Positions 43,307 through 51,738 of a stretch of 64,000 bases of DNA are shown here, one piece after another (the first letter of the stretch is position 1; each line of letters starts with the position of its first letter). The translations under genes were made by a program, and so were the position numbers. Location: positions 496,001 through 560,000 of the forward strand of contig JAVZOV010000001.1 in NCBI GenBank assembly GCA_038881895.1. The letters are read 5' to 3'. The notes beneath the pieces were generated by a model. It was not told the DNA's origin. It saw only the letters and a program-made list of their open reading frames with translations, and searched no databases. Origin of the DNA: Thermoprotei archaeon (GTDB lineage Archaea > Thermoproteota > Thermoprotei > Gearchaeales > WAQG01).

Positions 43307-44509
43307 TTATGAAACAATAGAATCCTCAGTCTTCTCTTTCTCTAAAGACTTTTGCAAATTCAACAGATACTCCTCTTGATCCCATCTCCAAGTGCCAGTT
43401 CTAGTGTCATATTTTCTATAAGGCAATGTTTCATTCCTTCCCGTCCTAAGATCTAACCAAATATATCTGTATGTTGTAATGATTCCCTCTTCAATCATGG
43501 CATCGAGTATATTAAAGAAGTCGTTAGTTTCAACATGAGGTAAGTAAATGTTAAACATTAGAGTGTTTCCGCCTAAAATCCTACTAACTCTTCTTATGAA
43601 TACTCCATTCAATGTATTTGTAAATTTAAATAACCATTCCTGATCCTTAAATGTGATGAACATTACCATATAGTCGATAACTGTTTTTCCATTGACTAAA
43701 TATGGATAGGGAATTAATATTATTCTAAGGCTATTTATAAGTCCTCTTTTGATTACATGATTTATATAGTGATAATAGACTGCTTGAAAAGTTACATCTT
43801 TTAGTGATTTTTGTATGATACGCAGATCCGCAAATACATTAATCTCTAAATTTTTGAGTATTCTTAAATCAATTTTATCTAGGCTCTGTGCGTCTACATT
43901 GGAGCGTATTAATCGTTCATCTGGGATTGGAGTAGCATTACGGATATTATCCAAAAATTCATACCAATTAAAACTCAACGTTTTTGCTCGAAGATCGAAA
44001 TTCTTGAAATTTAAAGGGGGATCATATACTACCGTAGTCGGGTAAATTTCATAACCACTAATCAGGTTTAATTGTAATGCTGTTTCTAAAAATTCCGTGA
44101 AATCCTTTTCATGTTTATCGGGTATTACATATTTAACATAAAAACATGGTTTATCAGTTCGCCCCTTAGCTGAGTAGATCCAGTAATCTTTATTAGCTAG
44201 TAAAATCCTTTCAGCGTTTTTATTACTGGTATGATACAGAATAACATCATAGGGTCTAAGTCCAAGTGCTATTGTATTGATTATTGTTCTTAAAGATAGT
44301 AGATTTTTCTCCTTTAATTTAGCTACTATATTATATACTGTAGAATTTGGCAAATTTAGCGTTTTTGCTATTTTTGATAAATTTGTTGTATTTTTAATCG
44401 ACATTGTTTCAAGAATTTTTGCTGCTCGCTCGTTAAGATTTTCAATTATTCCATAATATTTGTTAATCCAATCTCTATAAATATTTGTAACTTCATATGT
44501 ATTCTGCAT
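43307..44509 (-). CDS. Large winged-helix transcription regulator (archaeal, Lrp-like HTH)
   Basis: A protein of about 400 residues. The N-terminal helix-turn-helix reads LNERAAKILETMSIKNTTNLSKIAKTLNLPNSTVYNIVAKLKEKNLL. A second HTH-like part is near residue 215 (LDKIDLRILKNLEINVFADLRIIQKSLKDVTFQAVYYHYINHVIKRGLI). The rest is alpha/beta and could bind a ligand. This double-HTH plan of about 400 residues is seen in archaeal regulators that I cannot name. The ATG at 44509 was chosen. Ligand and targets are unknown; the nearest candidates are the aspartate racemase (convergent) and itself. Confidence 0.7.
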   Translation of the reverse strand: MQNTYEVTNIYRDWINKYYGIIENLNERAAKILETMSIKNTTNLSKIAKTLNLPNSTVYNIVAKLKEKNLLSLRTIINTIALGLRPYDVILYHTSNKNAERILLANKDYWIYSAKGRTDKPCFYVKYVIPDKHEKDFTEFLETALQLNLISGYEIYPTTVVYDPPLNFKNFDLRAKTLSFNWYEFLDNIRNATPIPDERLIRSNVDAQSLDKIDLRILKNLEINVFADLRIIQKSLKDVTFQAVYYHYINHVIKRGLINSLRIILIPYPYLVNGKTVIDYMVMFITFKDQEWLFKFTNTLNGVFIRRVSRILGGNTLMFNIYLPHVETNDFFNILDAMIEEGIITTYRYIWLDLRTGRNETLPYRKYDTRTGTWRWDQEEYLLNLQKSLEKEKTEDSIVS

Positions 44510-44616
44510 GATTATCAAAATAATATTATATTTAAAGGAATAAAAACTTATCCTAACACTCCGCCTAATTTTATATTTAAAAGTGATAAAAAATAATATA
44601 TGATAAAAATATTGGC

Positions 44617-44739
44617 CTAAAGTGGATCATCTATTGGTGTTTCACCTAAAACTGTGATCGCGGTTGCTAATAGTATTACTGCTATAGTTAATAGTTGATA
44701 TTTGTGTGTCTTTATTAAGAGATTAACCTTGTCTAACAT
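44617..44739 (-). CDS. 40-residue single-span membrane microprotein
   Basis: The ATG at 44739 opens a 40-codon frame. It has a basic amphipathic start (LDKVNLLIKTHKYQ), one hydrophobic helix of about 18 residues (LLTIAVILLATAITVLG) and an acidic tail (ETPIDDPL). Positive charges before and negative after the helix predict the N-terminus inside. No family is recognised. It occupies the gap between the regulator and the glycosylase-like gene, all on the minus strand. Coding is inferred from the well-formed topology only. Confidence 0.45.
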   Translation of the reverse strand: MLDKVNLLIKTHKYQLLTIAVILLATAITVLGETPIDDPL

Positions 44740-44877
44740 TTTGTATCATTATGTATTTAGTTTTACATATTTTTAAACTTTTCCATTTTTGTATCATGAA
44801 TTGATGAGGGATAGTTTAGAATTATTCAAAATTTTGATGGTGCGTTTTATGATAGTCAATTTTTGTTTGATGACACT

Positions 44878-45813
44878 TTAATAGTACCATGTGTTTATAT
44901 ATTTGTGTTCTTGTAGTATTTGTTTTTCTGGGTTTTTGTATGCTCGGCATGTGCTTTGTAGTTGGCATGCGTTGCATTTTGGGTTTTGGTGTGTGCATAT
45001 GTTTTTTCCGTGTGCCCAGAGGTAGTCGTCTAGTCTGTCCGGTGGTTGGTTTGAGAGTTCTGAGAGTTTTTTGTATGCTCTTCTTGTTTGTAGTCTTATT
45101 ATGATGTCTTCTTCGTATGTTGCTTCTCTTTGGTTTATGAAGATTGTTGGATCTTCCGTTTCTATTATTCCTGTTCTTATTGCTATTCTTGTTAGGTGGT
45201 TGTCTATTGGTAGTTGCATGTTTTGTGGGTCTGTTGGTTTGAAGAGGTTTCTTCTTATGAGGAATTTTGCTAATAAGTATGATTTCTTTTCTACTGGGTC
45301 TTGGTATGCTTTGAATATTTTTAGTTCGTTTATTAATCCTTTTTTGTTTTTGAGTTTTTGGTTTGTTTGTTGTATTAGGTTTTCTACTTTTCCGTCGTAG
45401 ATTTTTATTAGTTTCCATCCTACGTCTCTTAGTAGCTGTGCTCTTACTTCTGGGTCTCTGATTGTTCCCGTGTCTGAGGTTAGCCATTTTTTTATGTTTG
45501 TTTCTGTTATGTTTGCTAGGTTTTCTGGTGCAAAGAAGTCTTTGTTTTTGTCGTACATTGTTTTTCCGAGTTTGTATAGCAGGTTTGCGCCTGAGTATTC
45601 TCTGTTTCCTATCTTTGAGGCAAATGTTGTTTGTCCTGGTATTTGCGTTCTATGGTCTATTGCTACCATTGTCAGGAAGTATCTTAAAATGTTTTCTGTG
45701 TTGTCGTTGGCTGATGGATATAGTTCAGGATCTGTGAGGGGGTCTGTTTGTATTTTTATTTGTTTGAATGCTTCTGCTAGTTCTTCTATCTGTTTCCATA
45801 CTATTCTGATCAT
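44878..45813 (-). CDS. HhH-GPD-like DNA glycosylase with an Fe-S cluster motif
   Basis: The 311-residue, largely helical protein ends with ICTHQNPKCNACQLQSTC, the exact C-x6-C-x2-C-x5-C spacing of the endonuclease III/MutY 4Fe-4S loop. LPIDNHLTRIAIRTGIIE resembles the catalytic segment after the helix-hairpin-helix (P-V-D-x-H-V-x-R), with an Asp suited for catalysis. No strong Lys of bifunctional lyases is seen, so it could be monofunctional. A base-excision repair role is inferred; the lesion is unknown. The coding strand is very rich in A and C, leaving long open shadows in other frames. It follows the S9 peptidase by 26 bases on the same strand. Confidence 0.7.
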   Translation of the reverse strand: MIRIVWKQIEELAEAFKQIKIQTDPLTDPELYPSANDNTENILRYFLTMVAIDHRTQIPGQTTFASKIGNREYSGANLLYKLGKTMYDKNKDFFAPENLANITETNIKKWLTSDTGTIRDPEVRAQLLRDVGWKLIKIYDGKVENLIQQTNQKLKNKKGLINELKIFKAYQDPVEKKSYLLAKFLIRRNLFKPTDPQNMQLPIDNHLTRIAIRTGIIETEDPTIFINQREATYEEDIIIRLQTRRAYKKLSELSNQPPDRLDDYLWAHGKNICTHQNPKCNACQLQSTCRAYKNPEKQILQEHKYINTWYY

Positions 45814-45839
45814 TGGTGTTTATATTGTTTTTAGGATAT

Positions 45840-47645
45840 TTAAGTGTTTAAGTTGTTAAGGTGTTTTTTGAGGAATTCTATAATGTGTATTGTTTGTTTT
45901 GTTATGTTTTCTACTTTTTGTGGTCCATGTCCTTCCTCTGGTATTATGTGTAGTTCGAAGGTTTTGTTTGATTCCAGCAGTTTCATTGCGTATTTGAGTA
46001 TTGGTTTTAATGGGACACGTGAGTCGTTTGCTCTGTGCCATATTAGTAAGGGTGTTTTTAGGTTTTCAACAAAGTTTGTTGCTGATCTGTCTTTGTATAG
46101 TTCTGTTTTCTGTTCTGGTTTTCCTGCCATGAGTTTTTCTATGAAGTTTCTGAAAATTGAATCTGAGAGTTCGTACATTTCTAGCCAGTCTACTATTCCC
46201 ACAGCTGCTGCGGCTGCTTTCCATAGTTCTGGTGCTTTTACTGTAGCTATATATGTCATGAATCCTCCATAGCTAGCTCCTGTGATAGCAATTTTGTTTG
46301 CGTCTGCTAGCCCTATGTTTACTGCGTATGTTCTTGCATGTATTATGTCCTGTAAGTCTCCTCCTCCTGGATCTCCTATGTCTAGGTATTGGAATTCTGG
46401 TCCATATCCTGTTGATCCTCTAAAGTTTGGTGCTATTACATGTAGTCCTGAGATCGCTAGGGCTTGCATTGAAGGATTCCATTCGTTTGATACTTCCCAC
46501 CATGGTCCTCCGTGAACCCATATTACTGTTGGTCCCGGTTTCTTAGTGTTTTTCGATTCTATAATGTATGCTGGTATTTCTAGGCCATCATATGATTTGT
46601 ATTTTGTGAATATTGGTTCATTTAGTTCGTTTATTAATTCTTGTGGCACTTTTGGTTTTATTATTATTTCCATTTTCCCGTTTTCTATTGTGATTCTGTA
46701 GATTGATCTTGGCGATGAAAGTGATGAGTGCGCGATGTAAAGGTGCCTATTATCTTTAGTTATTTTTGAATTTGATATAAATCCTCTTGGTGTATTAAGT
46801 TTTGTTACTGTTCCATTGTCAAGGTTTTCAATGTATATATTTGTTTCTCCGTTTCTTTTTGCAATGTAGTACACTGCGTTTTTATTACGGAACCATTCAT
46901 AGTTTATGAAATCTAATCCGTATTCCTTTGCTTTTAAATATCGTATCTCATTATTTTTTATATCATATATTGCTAAATTGTATACTTTTAAGTTTTCTGC
47001 ATTTGTTGTGAAAAGGACCTCTTGACCATCTGGGCTAATGATGGGTGTTAAATTTTCTGAGCCGTCTTTTGGTGTATAGAGTAGTACTCTATCTTTAATC
47101 GTATCGTAAAGAATTAGGTATGAGACCTTTGGTTCATCGACGGACCAACTGTACCCTGTTATTAGGTTTTTGTTCCAATCTGTTATGAACATGCCTGCGC
47201 TTCTCTCATATATTATTTCATAGTCTCCATTAGGCTTCATTAAAAAGAGCTTATTAGATTCTTGATCTGCACCAGTGAGCACTATCATGTTTGCGTCTGG
47301 AGAGATTTTGAGTGTTAAGATTCTTGTTGGTGGTAAATTGCTTATTTTCTTTTCGGAACCTTTTATTGCATCTGTTATGAATACTTGATGCTTTTCATTT
47401 CCACCTCTATCTCTTGCAAAGATTACTAACTCGCTGTCTTCATGAACATCAACACTAGTAACTCTGTCTTCACCATAGGAGATTTGTCTCTTTACCATGG
47501 TTGAAAGATCTAAGCTCCATAACTGATATGATCCAGTCTCATTTGAGAGATAGACAAGATGTTTATCTTTGTTTGCTAAACCTGCAAGATAAATGTCTGG
47601 AATTTTAAAGAGCTCTTCAACTTTATTTTTCCAACCCATCGCCAC
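45840..47645 (-). CDS. S9 prolyl oligopeptidase family (acylaminoacyl-peptidase-like)
   Basis: A 601-residue protein with an N-terminal beta-propeller (residues about 1-340, repeated strands such as LVYLSNETGSYQLWSLDL and VTSVDVHEDSELVIFARDRGG) and a C-terminal alpha/beta-hydrolase domain. The catalytic parts are WVHGGPWWE (oxyanion), ITGASYGGFMTY (Ser), WHRANDSRVPLKPIL (Asp) and IPEEGHGPQKV (His). These fit acylaminoacyl peptidase or a related S9C peptidase that trims small peptides in the cytoplasm; no signal peptide is present. The start at 47645 or the ATG two codons later are equally good. Confidence 0.9.
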   Translation of the reverse strand: MAMGWKNKVEELFKIPDIYLAGLANKDKHLVYLSNETGSYQLWSLDLSTMVKRQISYGEDRVTSVDVHEDSELVIFARDRGGNEKHQVFITDAIKGSEKKISNLPPTRILTLKISPDANMIVLTGADQESNKLFLMKPNGDYEIIYERSAGMFITDWNKNLITGYSWSVDEPKVSYLILYDTIKDRVLLYTPKDGSENLTPIISPDGQEVLFTTNAENLKVYNLAIYDIKNNEIRYLKAKEYGLDFINYEWFRNKNAVYYIAKRNGETNIYIENLDNGTVTKLNTPRGFISNSKITKDNRHLYIAHSSLSSPRSIYRITIENGKMEIIIKPKVPQELINELNEPIFTKYKSYDGLEIPAYIIESKNTKKPGPTVIWVHGGPWWEVSNEWNPSMQALAISGLHVIAPNFRGSTGYGPEFQYLDIGDPGGGDLQDIIHARTYAVNIGLADANKIAITGASYGGFMTYIATVKAPELWKAAAAAVGIVDWLEMYELSDSIFRNFIEKLMAGKPEQKTELYKDRSATNFVENLKTPLLIWHRANDSRVPLKPILKYAMKLLESNKTFELHIIPEEGHGPQKVENITKQTIHIIEFLKKHLNNLNT

Positions 47646-47916
47646 TCAAAACAGTTAACTATGACAGACTTATATATGTTTAAACTCTATATAATTTTCC
47701 TCAAAAGATAAACACATGTTTCTATTTGACTTAAAATATCCGAACAAGATTGCTATCTTTAATGTGACAAATATCAATCAATATTAAATACAGAAAACTA
47801 ATCACATAGATTCCTCTGATTTTCTTAATAAATTGTTTAAATTGTTATCGTACTTTTGTATATGAAGAATAGGTTTAAATATGATATGTTGTATTTTGAT
47901 ATGATAGGTGATATAT

Positions 47917-49314
47917 GTGGAGACATTCGATCTTGTGATAATCGGCGGTGGTTCAGCAGCTTTTGCCGCAGCGATTAAGGCATCGGAGTTTGATGCGAGC
48001 GTAGCGATGATTGAACGAAGCACTATTGGTGGAACCTGTGTGAACGTCGGATGCGTGCCCAGCAAGCGCATGTTGAGGGTAGGAGAAGTCTATTACTATA
48101 GTGACTATAATTACAGTGGAATAGCTCTTGAACAAGGTGCACTAAATTTTGAAGCAATAGTAAGACAAAAAGATGACATCGTTCTCGATCTTAGAGCCAC
48201 GAAGTATTCTGATGTGCTTAAGAGTCTGTCTAACGCCACTCTCATTAAGGGATCAGCAAAATTCGTTTCAAAGGATCATATAGATGTGAATGGTCAAATA
48301 ATTCGAGGGAAGAAATTCATAGTTGCTACAGGTTCTTCACCAAGGATATTATCCATAGAGGGGATAAACAAGGTCGACTATCTCACGAATGTCGAAGCGC
48401 TCAGTCTTAGAGAGCTGCCCAAGTCAATGCTAATAATTGGTGGAAGAGCGCTGGCTTTAGAATTTGCTCAAATGTACGCTCACTTTGGAACTAACGTTAC
48501 AGTTCTCCAAAGAAGTCCAAGAATAATACCTAATGAGGAGCCGGAGATATCTGAGGCACTTAGAACATATCTCGAAGATGAGGGAATAGAAATCCATACT
48601 GGTGTTACCATCAAGAGAGTTCAGCAACGAAACGGGTCTAAGATCGTCATTGCTCAGATAGAGGGGAAAGAAAGGGATTTTGAAGCTGAGCAGCTCTTGA
48701 TAGCCACTGGTAGGATCCCAAACACCTCTAACTTGGGGTTAGAGAGGGTAGGAGTAAAATTAAGAGAGGATGGAGCAATACTTGTAAATGATGAAATGAG
48801 GACAACAGCTCCAAACATTTGGGCTGCAGGAGATGTAACAGGACAACCGATGCTCGAACCGGTCGCTGCAAAGGAGGGGGCAATAGCAGCTGAAAACGCT
48901 CTATCTAATGCTGGAAGAAAGATGGATTTCTCAGCTGTGCCCCATGCTATATTCACTACTCCTCAAGTTGCTAGCGTGGGTATGACAGAGGCCCAGGTAG
49001 TAGCACAAGGATACATATGCAATTGTAGAGTTCTTGATATGTCCCTTGTTCCTAAGGCGAAGATTATCGGTGATACGCGTGGTTTAATAAAGATGGTTAC
49101 AGATTACAAAACAGGACGTATACTTGGTGTTCACATACTATCATATGCAGCCGCTGAGATAATTCATGAAGCCGTCTTAGCAGTGAAATTTAAGCTTACG
49201 ATAGATGACATTATCGATACGGTCCATATCTTTCCCACAATGGCAGAGTCTATTAAACTGGCTGCTCTATCATTCAAGAAAGACATATCAAAAGTGAGCT
49301 GCTGTGTAGAGTGA
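47917..49314 (+). CDS. merA: Mercuric reductase-like flavoprotein
   Basis: This 465-residue pyridine nucleotide-disulfide oxidoreductase has an FAD-binding start LVIIGGGSAAFAAAI, the redox-active pair GGTCVNVGCVPSK (Cys 41 and 46), NAD(P)H-binding IIGGRALALEFAQMY, and GYICNCRVLDM. It also has the C-terminal vicinal Cys pair VSCCVE (462-463) that receives Hg(II) in MerA. The Cys pair separates it from dihydrolipoamide dehydrogenase. The N-terminal metal-binding domain of some MerA proteins is absent. The GTG at 47917 follows GGTGA by five bases and fixes the start. A TATA-like GGTTTAAATA lies about 40 bases upstream. No merR or mer transport genes are adjacent. Confidence 0.88.
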   Translation: METFDLVIIGGGSAAFAAAIKASEFDASVAMIERSTIGGTCVNVGCVPSKRMLRVGEVYYYSDYNYSGIALEQGALNFEAIVRQKDDIVLDLRATKYSDVLKSLSNATLIKGSAKFVSKDHIDVNGQIIRGKKFIVATGSSPRILSIEGINKVDYLTNVEALSLRELPKSMLIIGGRALALEFAQMYAHFGTNVTVLQRSPRIIPNEEPEISEALRTYLEDEGIEIHTGVTIKRVQQRNGSKIVIAQIEGKERDFEAEQLLIATGRIPNTSNLGLERVGVKLREDGAILVNDEMRTTAPNIWAAGDVTGQPMLEPVAAKEGAIAAENALSNAGRKMDFSAVPHAIFTTPQVASVGMTEAQVVAQGYICNCRVLDMSLVPKAKIIGDTRGLIKMVTDYKTGRILGVHILSYAAAEIIHEAVLAVKFKLTIDDIIDTVHIFPTMAESIKLAALSFKKDISKVSCCVE

Positions 49315-49326
49315 ATAAGAACCGCG

Positions 49327-49420
49327 TTGTAAGACAGTTAACTTCTATTACCATCTGTTCAGTCCTGCCTTAAAGGTTTCATAGGTGGCTTTTAGGAGCA
49401 ATAGTAAAAACACTCCCATT
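49327..49420. repeat. Dispersed ~92-bp repeat, copy C
   Basis: It starts 13 bases after the merA stop and aligns with copies at 135-225 and 19203-19295 (GTTGT, AGTTAAC, ACCATCTGTT, TTAAAGGTTTCAT, GGAGCAA). It is the most degenerate reading on the minus strand, with two stops. It lies between merA and the convergent oxidase operon. Confidence 0.45.
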
Positions 49421-49507
49421 AAGAGCTCCATAATTGATGCAAAGAGTTTTACAAAAACTTAGATAATGAATGATTTTATTAAACATGTAAAAAGTTAAAA
49501 AATTTAA

Positions 49508-51085
49508 TTATTGTTTCAGTGGTATGAATATTCCTACCAGTGTTTTTAATCCATAGGTTTTTATTATGTTAATTATAAATACTAGATATCCTATGGCCAT
49601 TATTATTGCAAATGCTGTTCCGATGTACATGTACGGTAAGTACATTGATGTTCCAAAGTATAAGTCTCTTCTTAGCATGCCTGCTGTTCCAGCTAATCCT
49701 ACTGAGATTGCCATACCAACGCTTCCAATCATCCAAAGCCAGAAGTGAAGGTTACTAAGTTTTTCACTTATTAATCCTCTGCCTGTCAACATTGGTAGAA
49801 GCGTATAAATGACTGCAAATATTAAGCTACTTAATCCTGCTAGGAGCATCATATGAATGTGTATTCCAGCTATCCATTGTGTATTGTGTATTATCACGTT
49901 CAACCCGTAGTTTGCTTGTACAAGCCCTGCGAATCCTCCAAGTGCAAACCCAAAGATTGCTCCTAACATGAATTTTAATGACATGCTTGATTTTATGGGA
50001 CGCCCGAACCATAATGTTATTAATGCTGTGAAGAAACTGAGCCCCATTGTAAAGAATTCGCCCCATGTGATGAACTGTCCTGAAACTAATCTTAGCATCG
50101 CAGGTTGTGGTCTGTCAGAGAGTAGGTGATGACTCCATACTCCCATTGATACTATTAAATCTGCGAGTATTACATAGCGTACTACTCTTTCACCGTAAAG
50201 TGCTCGATTTGCCAATAATGGTGCTAATAAATATAATGTTCCTGCAGTCCAGATTAAAACATCACCATCAGCTATCATATCTAATCCCCACCAGTACCAA
50301 TTTTTATAAATAAGTGGATCAACAAATTGTGGATTTAAATATGTTCCCATAATAGCTGAAATACTGTAAATAAGGATTATTAATCCGGCTACTATTAGTA
50401 CTATTGAATTTATTACTGCATCTATTGAACCCCTCATGACAGATACTATGAAAACTGGAGGAGGTGGATCAGCTCCTGCACCATCCATGTTAGAAAGACG
50501 TTTCGTGTGTCTGATATGATTTAGAAGTCCAAGTAATGCATCGATCCCGAAAGCTGCGATGAGAAAGTTCCTAATAACTTTCTGTTCTCTTCTCTTGTGA
50601 GAAAATATTGTTGCGAAGATGTTAAATATGAAGAGCAGCACTGAAATCTCGATAAGCGCAACGCCTACAGAATAAGTTAATGCTCCTATTGGCTCAAACC
50701 TATTCCATGCTACAGGAAGCGGCCAGTAAAGTGTGTATAATGCTCCATAACGGAAGAAGAATCCGGCTGACCATGCTATTATTACTCCGGCAGTTTGCAT
50801 CCATAATCCGATCATTGCTATCTTTTTACTGTAAAGTTCTTTATTGAGTAGTTTTGGTACCAAGTAATAAAATGCTCCCATTACAGCTAAGTATGCCCAA
50901 CCGTAGATCCCAACTATAGGATGTGCTGTCATTACTGCAAAGTAATGATCATAAGATAAGAGTGGTATATTATCAAGCTCAACTCGCATCATCATTCCTT
51001 CTATGCCTGCTACTGCAAGAAAGAGTAATGCTATTATTTCATATCTAAGAGTGATTTTTTCTATTGGTAATGTTGATTGTGACAT
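49508..51085 (-). CDS. Heme-copper oxidase superfamily subunit I, divergent CuB site
   Basis: A 525-residue protein of about twelve helices. Heme ligands are in place: His 55 (MTAHPIVGIYGW), and His 409/411 in NTQWIAGIHIHMML. Two CuB ligands, His 319 and 320 (WSHHLLSDR), are present. The third CuB ligand and the crosslinked Tyr of oxidases (GHPEVY) are missing. WYWWGLDMIADGDV takes that place, with Asp 269 where nitric oxide reductases have the His of WWVVHLWVEG. This points to a nitric oxide reductase-type or other non-canonical member rather than an O2-reducing oxidase. It is transcribed after subunit II, the stop of which overlaps its start. Confidence 0.85.
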   Translation of the reverse strand: MSQSTLPIEKITLRYEIIALLFLAVAGIEGMMMRVELDNIPLLSYDHYFAVMTAHPIVGIYGWAYLAVMGAFYYLVPKLLNKELYSKKIAMIGLWMQTAGVIIAWSAGFFFRYGALYTLYWPLPVAWNRFEPIGALTYSVGVALIEISVLLFIFNIFATIFSHKRREQKVIRNFLIAAFGIDALLGLLNHIRHTKRLSNMDGAGADPPPPVFIVSVMRGSIDAVINSIVLIVAGLIILIYSISAIMGTYLNPQFVDPLIYKNWYWWGLDMIADGDVLIWTAGTLYLLAPLLANRALYGERVVRYVILADLIVSMGVWSHHLLSDRPQPAMLRLVSGQFITWGEFFTMGLSFFTALITLWFGRPIKSSMSLKFMLGAIFGFALGGFAGLVQANYGLNVIIHNTQWIAGIHIHMMLLAGLSSLIFAVIYTLLPMLTGRGLISEKLSNLHFWLWMIGSVGMAISVGLAGTAGMLRRDLYFGTSMYLPYMYIGTAFAIIMAIGYLVFIINIIKTYGLKTLVGIFIPLKQ

Positions 51086-51639
51086 TATGGTACCACCTCT
51101 ATTGCATTAGGGAGAACCATGTAAGGATGTTCTGGTCCTGAGTATTCGGTTGATCTTATTGTATAGTTTCCTGGTTCGTTAAAAATCCATATTATACTAT
51201 TGTTATACCATGGAATGACTTGCATCTGAAAGACCATACTTCCATCATTTCGAAAAACTCCAAAACCATACGTTACGTCTTTAGACGTCACTATGAATTC
51301 TACAGGCTCATTGACTTTAATTGTCATAGGATTGCTAGGTAAGTAAAACGTATAATTGTTCATTGTTATGTAAAATATTTTTGTAGGTTTTGCTGATGCC
51401 CACGGCAGTAACCATTTTTGCCATGGTAATAATGTTAGTGTTATTATGTTAAAAATGAGAAACACAATTACTAAGAATACTAACCACTCTTTTTCCTCTT
51501 TTCCCATCCCACCATGCTCTCCTCCATTGAGACTTTTTTGTCTTGGTTTTGTAAGTTTTATTGCAAAGATCACGAAAAATGTTAATACGGCGAAGAAATA
51601 AGCTCCATAAGCTAGTTCTATGATTTGCTGAATATACAT
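51085..51639 (-). CDS. Heme-copper oxidase subunit II-like cupredoxin lacking CuA ligands
   Basis: The 184-residue protein has two membrane helices (residues 8-28 and 52-72) and a C-terminal cupredoxin domain, the standard subunit II plan. The CuA loop is readable but stripped: where the family has C-x-E-x-C-G-x-x-H-x-x-M it has S-T-E-Y-S-G-P-E-H-P-Y-M (Ser 163 and 167 for both Cys). The upstream His of D-V-x-H-G-F reads DVTYGFG. CuA cannot form, so it cannot take electrons from cytochrome c or cupredoxin in the usual way; a quinol-linked complex is likely. GGTGA before the ATG fixes the start. Confidence 0.85.
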   Translation of the reverse strand: MYIQQIIELAYGAYFFAVLTFFVIFAIKLTKPRQKSLNGGEHGGMGKEEKEWLVFLVIVFLIFNIITLTLLPWQKWLLPWASAKPTKIFYITMNNYTFYLPSNPMTIKVNEPVEFIVTSKDVTYGFGVFRNDGSMVFQMQVIPWYNNSIIWIFNEPGNYTIRSTEYSGPEHPYMVLPNAIEVVP

Positions 51640-51688
51640 AGGATTTTCACCAAATTAATATATAACCCTCTTTGAATTTAAAAATTAT

Positions 51689-51704
51689 ACCGAATATATT
51701 CGGT
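51689..51704. promoter_or_regulatory. Perfect 16-bp palindrome, putative operator
   Basis: ACCGAATATATTCGGT is its own reverse complement. It lies in the 99-base divergent gap between the oxidase-like operon and the HTH_10 regulator. Its right edge touches TTAAATATAAATA (51704-51716), the probable TATA box of the regulator, so a bound dimer would cover the TFB-recognition side of that promoter. It also stands upstream of the oxidase promoter. It is the obvious candidate binding site for the adjacent regulator. Confidence 0.6.
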
Positions 51705-51738
51705 TAAATATAAATAGTTGTTAACAAGTATATTTATT

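Noticed and set aside
44822-45487. 221-codon minus-strand frame overlapping the glycosylase-like gene
   Set aside because: It is a frame shadow caused by the A/C-rich coding strand; the composition (Thr, Lys, Arg, Asn, Pro repeats) is not that of a folded protein, and the other frame carries the Cys cluster motif.
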